Positions 28,174 through 34,744 of a stretch of DNA of 64,000 nucleotides are shown one piece after another (position 1 is the stretch's first letter; each line of letters starts with the position of its first letter). Under the pieces are notes generated by a model that worked only from the letters and a program-made list of their open reading frames with translations, did no database searches and was not told where the DNA came from. The stretch comes from an uncultured Aquimarina sp. (GTDB lineage: Bacteria > Bacteroidota > Bacteroidia > Flavobacteriales > Flavobacteriaceae): positions 124,001 through 188,000 of the forward strand of contig CANLOW010000002.1 in NCBI GenBank assembly GCA_947493035.1. Direction: 5' to 3'. Both the position numbers and the translations under genes were made by a program.

Positions 28174-28336
28174 TGTTCTAAACAAAATTAAGCTAAAATG
28201 GCTTAAATACAGTTTACATATGTAGTGTATAATATTTTACATACGTAAACGATAGAAATTGAATTGAGAGTTACAAATGTATATCACCTAAGTATTAACT
28301 CATCTACTATTCTATAGTCATTTAATCTTAAAAATC

Positions 28337-28375
28337 AATATATAAATACTAACTATAATAGTGTATTTATATATT
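28337..28375. repeat. 39-base near-perfect inverted repeat in an AT-rich gap
   Basis: Arms AATATATAAATAC (28337-28349) and GTATTTATATATT (28363-28375) are exact complements, and the centre ACTATAATAGT can fold again. It lies in the 340-base gap between the M14 gene (-) and the XRE gene (+), which is otherwise AT-rich with no coding sign. It could form a cruciform or bind a dimeric protein. Confidence 0.6.
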
Positions 28376-28460
28376 AAAATCAATATCTTAAGACTAAATA
28401 CTTAAACTTATAGTTTATATATCACTTTCTGTGAAATACTTATTTTTAAGTTGAGTTGTA

Positions 28461-28517
28461 TTTTGTTGTATATTGTAAACATTATAATATTGTTCTGAAA
28501 TTTACAATTGTTTACAA
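28461..28517 (+). promoter_or_regulatory. Candidate XRE gene promoter with inverted operator half-sites
   Basis: TTTTG at 28461-28465 is spaced 19 bases from TAATATTG (28485-28492), one base off TAnnTTTG. TTGTAAACA (28473-28481) inside the spacer and TGTTTACAA (28509-28517) at the start codon are exact inverse copies. A dimer bridging them would block initiation, as expected for autoregulation by the XRE protein. Confidence 0.55.
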
Positions 28518-28966
28518 TGATAAACACGGAAGAGTTTACAATTCGATTACAAGAAATTTTTAATTACTATGGAATTAATGCCGCTGGTTTTTCTGAAAAG
28601 ATAGGAATCGGGAGGTCATCTGTATCGCATATAGTCTCTGGTAGAAATAAACCTAGTTTGGATTTCGTAATGCATGTTTTAGAATATTATCCTGAAATTA
28701 CTTTTGACTGGTTGGTATATGGAAAAGGTAAACTTGGTAATATCGATAAGAATACTGAGAATCGTTTATTTGAAACGAAGTCCGATGATAGCCCAAATAA
28801 TGAAATCTTAGACACTACTCCTAACCTCTTTGAAAATACGGAAAACACAGTTCGTAAATCAGCATCACTTCCTGTAGAGACACCAAATTTAATAATGGAC
28901 GCTGAAGTAGACTTTATCACTATTTTTTATAAGGATGGTACATTTAAGAAATATACTTCTAAGTGA
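28517..28966 (+). CDS. XRE-family helix-turn-helix regulator
   Basis: 149 aa from the ATG at 28517, rather than a TTG nine bases earlier. The N-terminal HTH_3 domain is at about 5-65: FSEKIGIGRSSVSHIVSGRNKPSLDFV, then DWLVYGKGKL, which closely resembles phage-repressor-like regulators common in flavobacteria. Residues 70-125 are a low-complexity Asn/Thr/Ser linker. A short conserved end (VDFITIFYKDGTFKKYTSK) may be a dimer or sensor segment. No partner toxin gene is adjacent. Confidence 0.88.
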   Translation: MINTEEFTIRLQEIFNYYGINAAGFSEKIGIGRSSVSHIVSGRNKPSLDFVMHVLEYYPEITFDWLVYGKGKLGNIDKNTENRLFETKSDDSPNNEILDTTPNLFENTENTVRKSASLPVETPNLIMDAEVDFITIFYKDGTFKKYTSK

Positions 28967-29239
28967 TTTTTTTAAATACAACTCCTCAATTCCCTTTTAC
29001 AAGAGAGTATCTGTAAATTCAAAATTTATAGATAACAGTTTTTATTCATAAAATAAATCCATCCACTATATTCCTCTAGCCAAATAGGCTTTTATATAAT
29101 AATGTTAGATGTTAAAACTATATTTGTGTAGATTAAACTATCTATGAAAAAAACCAACGGATAGTTAATATGAAGCATAATTTTAATTTTTAGATAAGCC
29201 TTGGAATAACATAATCTTTGGCCATTTCAATAAAAGATC

Positions 29240-29818
29240 ATGAAAATAGTATTTGCCACATCAAACAAAAACAAAATAAAAGAAGTACAGAGAATGTTAC
29301 CTTCTTCTATCCAAATATTAAGTTTAGAAGATATTAATTGTTTTGAAGAAATCCCTGAGACTTCTGATACTATTGAAGGAAATGCCCTACAAAAAGCTAA
29401 TTATGTTCTAGATAATTATAATGTTCCTTGCTTTGCAGACGATACAGGTTTAAAAGTAAGTAGTTTAAATGGTGAACCTGGTGTCTACTCTGCTAGGTAT
29501 TCTGGACCAGAAAAAAATGATAAAAATAATATTGACAAACTTTTAAATGAGTTAAATAATAAAAGCGACAGATCAGCTCACTTCAAGACTGTTGTTGCTA
29601 TAGCAGGGCTAAGCACTGAGCCTACTATATGTAAAGGAATATGTAATGGTGATATAATATCAGAATGTAAAGGCGAAAATGGTTTTGGGTATGATCCAAT
29701 TTTTCAACCCGAGGGATATGAAGTAACATTTGCTGAGATGGAATTGGAAGAAAAAAATAAGATTAGTCATAGAGGATTAGCTATTAAGGAATTAATCAAT
29801 TACTTAAGTAGTCTCTAA
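29240..29818 (+). CDS. rdgB: Non-canonical purine NTP pyrophosphatase (RdgB/HAM1)
   Basis: 192 aa, normal length. Family motifs: VFATSNKNKIKEV at the N-terminus (substrate loop), FADDTGLKVSSLNGEPGVYSARYSG around 70-95 (catalytic acid region), and NGFGYDPIFQPEGY near 150. It removes ITP, XTP and dITP from nucleotide pools. Starts at the ATG at 29240; no close upstream partner. Confidence 0.95.
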   Translation: MKIVFATSNKNKIKEVQRMLPSSIQILSLEDINCFEEIPETSDTIEGNALQKANYVLDNYNVPCFADDTGLKVSSLNGEPGVYSARYSGPEKNDKNNIDKLLNELNNKSDRSAHFKTVVAIAGLSTEPTICKGICNGDIISECKGENGFGYDPIFQPEGYEVTFAEMELEEKNKISHRGLAIKELINYLSSL

Positions 29819-29989
29819 AAAGTATATATTTGAAGTTAAACTACACTTAAAACATATTTTATCAGATAATTCTGAAAGACAATGGATTGTTTTAGTATTT
29901 TATTTATATTGCATAAAGCTTTTTAACTACAAAACATGTTTTTTATCAACATTTTTGCAGATACTTAGTTATTTACCCTTTTTATCCCT

Positions 29990-30090
29990 TAATAAGTTTA
30001 ACTAAAAAAACTGTTAGCATATCAATCTAATTACCCGAGGTTATATGGTTAACATAATTGCCATTAGTCAATGACTAATGGCTTTTTTCT
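29990..30090 (+). ncRNA. Candidate small RNA ending at an orphan terminator
   Basis: The 475 bases between rdgB and the DUF2062 gene have no coding sign, yet hold a fold that looks like the end of a small transcript. GTTAGCATAT (30013-30022) pairs with ATATGGTTAAC (30043-30053) with small bulges, closing a loop with the relatively GC-rich TTACCCGAGG, and a strong terminator follows 6 bases later. The hairpin-then-terminator layout is compatible with a regulatory RNA (6S-like or other). The 5' end is unknown. A long rdgB 3' UTR is the simple alternative. Confidence 0.35.
30060..30088 (+). terminator. Orphan rho-independent terminator
   Basis: GCCATTAGTC and its exact complement around AAT, followed by six T then CTTTTT. 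It lies 240 bases after rdgB and 205 bases before the next gene. Confidence 0.85.
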
Positions 30091-30293
30091 TTTTATCCTT
30101 CAGTTTTAAAAAACAAATAGGATCTAGGATTAACTTTTATGTATAAGATTTTATTAGAAAGTCTTTCCCGAGATGATTAATTATATTGAATACAAATATA
30201 TAAACTATCACATATAAGAGTTAATAATCTATTTTTGATGATAAAATTTGAAATATGATGTAGGGATTATCTTTTTTTGTAGACTTATATCCT

Positions 30294-30761
30294 ATGTTAA
30301 AATCTATAAAAACATATTTTCAAAAAATAATAAAGTTAGGTGTCAACCCAAATAGTTTAGCTTTAAGTATTTCATTATGCTTACTATTCACGACTCTCCC
30401 TATATATGGATTAAATACGTTGATATTAAATATCTTAGCAGTAAATCTAAAATTAAATTTACCTTTAACTCTAGTCATTAGTTACAGCATGGAACCATTA
30501 CGTTTTTTGCTATTTATTCCATTTATACAAATTTCTGAAAACATTTTAGGACTTGAACAAAGTACTATTACACTAGAAGAAATCTCTTATATTTTTGATC
30601 ATAATATTCTTATGAAATTACGATTATTAGGTGTGCTTTTTTTAAAATCAATAATAGGGTGGACACTGGTAATAATTCCTAGTTCTCTTCTAATCTATTA
30701 TGCAAGTTCTTATCTTTTTGAAAAGATATATGGTAATAAAAGAATCTTTATTGGTTTTTAA
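30294..30761 (+). CDS. DUF2062 family membrane protein
   Basis: 155 aa. N-terminal amphipathic stretch then GVNPNSLALSISLCLLFTTLPIYGLNTLI, the DUF2062 signature (in relatives the segment is often G.sp..la..ia.G...g..P..G). Three to four membrane segments, near 25-45, 55-80, 110-125 and 125-145. Family function is unknown; in some bacteria it is fused to glycosyltransferases. Its stop overlaps the stop of the convergent GH117 gene by 14 bases. Confidence 0.75.
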   Translation: MLKSIKTYFQKIIKLGVNPNSLALSISLCLLFTTLPIYGLNTLILNILAVNLKLNLPLTLVISYSMEPLRFLLFIPFIQISENILGLEQSTITLEEISYIFDHNILMKLRLLGVLFLKSIIGWTLVIIPSSLLIYYASSYLFEKIYGNKRIFIGF

Positions 30762-31983
30762 GTCTATTATTTTCTTTTTCAATTCTCTTTCGTTGTTCAG
30801 AAGATAGTCCTTGACTGTAATATACTTCCGGCTTAAGATAAAGTCCCGTTTTTTTCATTTTAGGATCGTTAAGATCTAAACTTAAATCACAATCAAACCT
30901 AACAAGTGCTGAATGATTTTTATCCCAGGTTGTTACATTAATAAAATGTGATATACCCCAGGTTATTCCCCTTCCATTACCATTACTATTAAAAGCATCA
31001 GGTATAAAAGGACCTGCAGCAGCAGGCATAAAAGAAGTCATAGCTTTTATTTCAAAGTTAACACCATCTTTAGCGTACTGAATCGTGTTATGCTCATTAC
31101 CATCTTTAATAATTAAGGCAGCTATACCTGATCTAAAAGGAAACAATGTAGTTTCATGACCAGAATTTAAGACTGGGTTTAAAGGGTGCTTTTCAAATGG
31201 GCCTAAAGGATTCTCTGATATTGCCAACCCTTGCATTCTAACTAAATTAGGTGTTCCATCAAAATCAGATTTATAATACAAATAAATTTTTCCATTATAC
31301 ACTAATGGGTAAGGATCATGAATAGAATACTGATCCCATGCGTTTTTATTACCGTTTGGTATCACTATTTTATGGGTTGGAATCCATGGACCATCAGGTG
31401 AATCGGCATAAGATACAGTAACGGGACAATCATCTCCTCTTTTACCACTAGCTTCCATAAATCCTTGGTAGTATAAATAAAATTTACCTTTCCATTTCAA
31501 TATGTCAGCAGTCGAAACTGAACGCCAACCTACATTCGGCTTCTTAGGACGCGTGATTGCAACACCTATTTCTTTCCAAGTAAAACCATCATCACTGGTT
31601 GCATACCAAATTTCAGCCAAATCCCAATCACTAGATGGGATCTCATCGGTACTTCTTTTAGCTCCTTTAGGTGGAGATATAGTATTCCGTTTTGTATACC
31701 ACACATAATACTTACCGTTTTCAAAAATTACTTTTGAGGGATCTCTTCTTGAGATGGTTCCATCATCATTATTATAATCAAAACCTTTTAGCTTAGTGTA
31801 TTTAAATTTTGAAAACAATTCGTTATTTTCTGGTCTAGGCGCTTCGTATTGTGTATAGTTTCTTTCAATAGCTGCACTTAATTTTTGTTTTGGTTTTTCC
31901 TTCGGTAATGTAAATGGAAAATTTAATTGAGCATTAATAGATAAAGTTATAAGTATTGTAGACAGTATTAAAAAAGGTTTCAT
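30748..31983 (-). CDS. GH117 alpha-1,3-(3,6-anhydro)-L-galactosidase
   Basis: 411 aa from the ATG at 31983. A signal peptide ends near SINAQ. The five-bladed propeller shows GH117 catalytic motifs: Asp81 in SRRDPSKV, Asp223 in IHDPYP, and His276-Glu277 in GHETTLF, matching the known Asp, Asp, Glu and acid His of the family. An N-terminal helix segment RNYTQYEAPRP is the known domain-swap dimer element. The family releases 3,6-anhydro-L-galactose from neoagaro-oligosaccharides, so the bacterium likely eats red-algal agar fragments or a related glycan. No agarase, SusC/SusD pair or sulfatase lies nearby, so it is an isolated enzyme here. Confidence 0.9.
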   Translation of the reverse strand: MKPFLILSTILITLSINAQLNFPFTLPKEKPKQKLSAAIERNYTQYEAPRPENNELFSKFKYTKLKGFDYNNDDGTISRRDPSKVIFENGKYYVWYTKRNTISPPKGAKRSTDEIPSSDWDLAEIWYATSDDGFTWKEIGVAITRPKKPNVGWRSVSTADILKWKGKFYLYYQGFMEASGKRGDDCPVTVSYADSPDGPWIPTHKIVIPNGNKNAWDQYSIHDPYPLVYNGKIYLYYKSDFDGTPNLVRMQGLAISENPLGPFEKHPLNPVLNSGHETTLFPFRSGIAALIIKDGNEHNTIQYAKDGVNFEIKAMTSFMPAAAGPFIPDAFNSNGNGRGITWGISHFINVTTWDKNHSALVRFDCDLSLDLNDPKMKKTGLYLKPEVYYSQGLSSEQRKRIEKENNRLKNQ

Positions 31984-32166
31984 CAATTATTTTTTTTAAA
32001 AATACAATTTTAATAGATGTGGTTATAGTCTGATTAAGACACTATATATGTTTCATAATTATTTCATGTTTGTGTTGTTTTTGAGGTTATTAAATTGTTA
32101 AAAAAACATAATTTAAATATTTGTTTTTCAGATGTTTATTCTTAAATTTAATTAACAACATTAACT

Positions 32167-32991
32167 ATGAAAATGACTATAACTAACGTTAAAGCTCCTC
32201 GTAAGGGAGCTAGAAAGGCATCTGAAATCTCCCAGGATATATTGATGCTATTAAATAAAGGTGAAATTGAAACAGCGAACCTTACAGAATGGTTAATTGT
32301 AAATCATGTCAAATTAATTCGACACCAATTCCCCTTACTTGGTTTAGATAACATGACAGAAATTCTTGTTGATAAATTATATACTTTAAAAAAGCCTTCA
32401 ACAATGAATTTTATAAAGTGTATAGGTGAGTCTTTAAAAGATTACTGTATTTCAAATGATACCTGTCGACCTATGTTCGAAAGTTTGTATAAACACCCAG
32501 CAGACACTATTCGTTCTTATGCTTGTTATGTACTATCCTCTTGTGAATCCTTAACTATTTTTGAAAAAATAAAAATTGCAGATACTTTAATAGCAGATCA
32601 TCATTTTGGTGTTCGAGAAGTAATTTGGATGGCTTTAAGACCTGAAATTGAAGAAAATTTAGACGAAGTACTACCAAAATTGATAAATTTAGCGAAACAT
32701 GAAGACGAAAATAAACGTCGTTTTGCAAGTGAAGTAATTCGTCCTCGTGGTGTGTGGTGCAAACATATTGAAGTCCTAAAGCATAATCCTGAAATAGCAA
32801 TTCCTTTATTGGATACGCTCATGAATGATGAATCTAAATACGTTCAGGATAGTGTTTCAAATTGGTTGAATGATGCTAGTAAAACTAGACCTGATTTTGT
32901 TATAGAATATTGTGACTTATGGTCTAAGAAATCGACCACAAAAATAACAACAAGGATTATAAAAAGAGCTAAAAGGACGATTGATAAATAA
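32167..32991 (+). CDS. DNA alkylation repair protein, AlkC/AlkD HEAT-repeat type
   Basis: 274 aa, soluble, all-helical with HEAT-like repeats. Signature region near 170-235: NKRRFASEVIRPRGVWC, then PLLDTLMNDESKYVQDSVSNWLND, then PDFVIEYCDLW, typical of AlkC-type glycosylases that excise bulky or cationic alkylated bases. It starts with a basic stretch KAPRKGARKA. The next gene is nth, another base-excision repair enzyme, 100 bases downstream, making functional sense although each may have its own promoter. Confidence 0.82.
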   Translation: MKMTITNVKAPRKGARKASEISQDILMLLNKGEIETANLTEWLIVNHVKLIRHQFPLLGLDNMTEILVDKLYTLKKPSTMNFIKCIGESLKDYCISNDTCRPMFESLYKHPADTIRSYACYVLSSCESLTIFEKIKIADTLIADHHFGVREVIWMALRPEIEENLDEVLPKLINLAKHEDENKRRFASEVIRPRGVWCKHIEVLKHNPEIAIPLLDTLMNDESKYVQDSVSNWLNDASKTRPDFVIEYCDLWSKKSTTKITTRIIKRAKRTIDK

Positions 32992-33091
32992 GATTAATAA
33001 TATACCAACTAACCTAATACATTTTATTTGACAATATTTTAATATCAATCTACTTAGTAATTTTTACTTCTTATTTTTATATTCTGAGCAG

Positions 33092-33760
33092 ATGATTATG
33101 ACAAAACAAGAAAAAGTAGCATTTACTATACGCACACTTCAAGAGTTATATCCTGAAATCCCCATCCCTTTAGATCATACAGATCCTTATACCCTATTGA
33201 TTGCTGTATTGTTAAGCGCTCAAAGTACTGATGTCAGAGTAAATCAAATTACTCCATTATTATTTGAAAAAGCTAATAATCCTTACGATATGGTAAAACT
33301 TACAGTTGAAGAAATTAAAGAGATTATTCGTCCTGTAGGATTATCACCTATGAAATCAAAAGGGATTCATGGCCTTTCTCAAATTTTGATTGATAAATAT
33401 AACGGGAAAGTACCTGTAGGTATGGAAGCTTTAGAATCTTTACCCGCAGTAGGTCACAAAACCGCTAGTGTCGTGATTTCTCAAGCTTTTGGTATTCCTG
33501 CATTTCCTGTAGATACTCATATTCATCGTTTAATGTACCGTTGGGGGTTTACAAATGGTAAAAATGTGGTGCAAACAGAAAAAGACGCTAAAAGACTATT
33601 CCCTGAAGAATTGTGGAATGACCTTCATCTTCAAATTATATGGTATGGTCGTGAGTATTCCCCTGCTCGTGGATGGAATTTAGATAATGATATTATTACA
33701 AAAACCATCGGACGAAAAGCTGTCATCAATGAGTATTATAAAAAAACTAGTAAAAAATAA
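33092..33760 (+). CDS. nth: Endonuclease III-type DNA glycosylase
   Basis: 222 aa HhH-GPD glycosylase/AP lyase. LSAQSTDVRVNQ opens the fold, the helix-hairpin-helix is LPAVGHKTAS with catalytic Lys123, and the Asp is D141 in PVDTHIHRL. E. coli Nth ends in a four-Cys [4Fe-4S] loop; this protein has no Cys in that region (it reads REYSPARGWNLDNDI and ends in KKTSKK). So it lacks the cluster while retaining both catalytic residues. Removes oxidised pyrimidines. The stop codon lies inside a bidirectional terminator hairpin. Confidence 0.92.
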   Translation: MIMTKQEKVAFTIRTLQELYPEIPIPLDHTDPYTLLIAVLLSAQSTDVRVNQITPLLFEKANNPYDMVKLTVEEIKEIIRPVGLSPMKSKGIHGLSQILIDKYNGKVPVGMEALESLPAVGHKTASVVISQAFGIPAFPVDTHIHRLMYRWGFTNGKNVVQTEKDAKRLFPEELWNDLHLQIIWYGREYSPARGWNLDNDIITKTIGRKAVINEYYKKTSKK

Positions 33761-33775
33761 ATTTTACTAGTTTTT
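33742..33775. terminator. Bidirectional terminator overlapping two gene ends
   Basis: AAAAACTAGTAAAA (33742-33755) and its exact 14-bp complement (33762-33775) around AATAAA. The stem holds the last codons of nth (+) and the last codon and stop of the 48-aa gene (-), and the A/T flanks give a T run in each direction. Confidence 0.8.
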
Positions 33776-33913
33776 ATTAATCTCTATTTCATAGTTTCCT
33801 ACTCTTTTTATATCTAATGATTTAGAGTAATTTAACAAGAAATCTATGGTGTCTTGCTTGGGCTTCAACCCTTTTGGATTGGGCTGAGAAACTTTAGTGT
33901 AAACTTTTGCCAT
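33767..33913 (-). CDS. Small conserved flavobacterial protein, 48 aa
   Basis: An ATG-started frame of 48 codons: MAKVYTKVSQPNPKG, a basic mid-part, then DTIDFLLNYSKSLDI and GNYEIEIN. The phrase TIDFLLNYSKSL is a form I recall from very short conserved proteins of Flavobacteriaceae, so this is probably a real gene. It lies between nth and the ECF sigma gene, convergent with nth, sharing its terminator, and downstream of the sigma gene by 62 bases on the same strand. No domain is known. Basic, soluble; function unknown. Confidence 0.62.
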   Translation of the reverse strand: MAKVYTKVSQPNPKGLKPKQDTIDFLLNYSKSLDIKRVGNYEIEINKN

Positions 33914-33975
33914 TCATTTCGGTTTATGATTCACTTTATTAAACGAGAATAAAACCGATTTATTACATAAAATTT

Positions 33976-34563
33976 CTATAATGTGCTTAATTGTAGCTGA
34001 TGTTTATCAACTAGCTTGCGTAAATTGATTAATGCATAGCGCATTCTTCCTAACGCTGTATTAATGCTCACTCCTGTTTGTTCCGAAATATCTTTGAAAC
34101 TCATTTCTTTGTATACACGCATTGTCAAGACCTCATGTTGATCAGCAGGTAGTTGCTCTACCAACATTCTAACATCACTATAGATTTGTTCTTGTATTAA
34201 AGAAGACTCTTTACTCATTGCATTGTCAGACAATATCGAAAATATACTTAACTCATTATTGTCCTCGTATTTAGGCATACGATTTTCTTTTCTGAAATGA
34301 TCAATAACTAAATTGTGTGCGATACGCATCACCCAAGGTAAAAATTTTCCTTCTTCGTTATATTTTCCTCTTTTTAAAGTACGAATAACTTTTACAAAAG
34401 TATCTTGAAAAATATCTTCTGTTAAATCTCTATTATATACTTTAGAAAAAATGAAACTGTATATACGACTGCTGTGTCGATTAATTAAAATACTTAATGC
34501 AGTCTCATCTCCGTCAATATATCTAGAAACTAAACGGGAATCTGTGTAGTTACCAATAGCCAT
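33976..34563 (-). CDS. ECF-type RNA polymerase sigma factor
   Basis: 195 aa. Region 2: DIFQDTFVKVIRTLKRGKYNEEGKFLPWVMRIAHNLVIDHFRK (about residues 50-95). Region 4: LPADQHEVLTMRVYKEMSFKDISEQTGVSINTALGRMRYALINLRK (about 140-185). No anti-sigma gene is adjacent. Close relatives in flavobacteria are single, apparently housekeeping ECF genes next to uvrA or nth. Starts at ATG; divergent from uvrA. Confidence 0.92.
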   Translation of the reverse strand: MAIGNYTDSRLVSRYIDGDETALSILINRHSSRIYSFIFSKVYNRDLTEDIFQDTFVKVIRTLKRGKYNEEGKFLPWVMRIAHNLVIDHFRKENRMPKYEDNNELSIFSILSDNAMSKESSLIQEQIYSDVRMLVEQLPADQHEVLTMRVYKEMSFKDISEQTGVSINTALGRMRYALINLRKLVDKHQLQLSTL

Positions 34564-34731
34564 AAATTACTTAATATTATATGTAGTACTTGTAGTTGAT
34601 TAAGTAATATTATTCTATAGGCTTTGGTTTTAATTTGATACTAAAATACAATTATTTTTAAAAAAAACAACAATGACATAATTTTTTAAATTATCTGACG
34701 TTTTAACTTTTATTCCTTTTCTCACTTACCC

Positions 34732-34739
34732 TATCTTTG
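34732..34739 (+). promoter_or_regulatory. Candidate -7 promoter element of uvrA
   Basis: TATCTTTG matches TAnnTTTG exactly and ends 5 bases before the uvrA ATG. If used, the transcript would start at or next to the start codon (leaderless). No good upstream TTG partner is seen, so the call is weak. Confidence 0.35.
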
Positions 34740-34744
34740 AAATC

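Noticed and set aside
32555..32822. Two minus-strand frames inside the alkylation repair gene
   Set aside because: They overlap a well-supported gene and lack any protein signature; shadows of the HEAT-repeat coding sequence.
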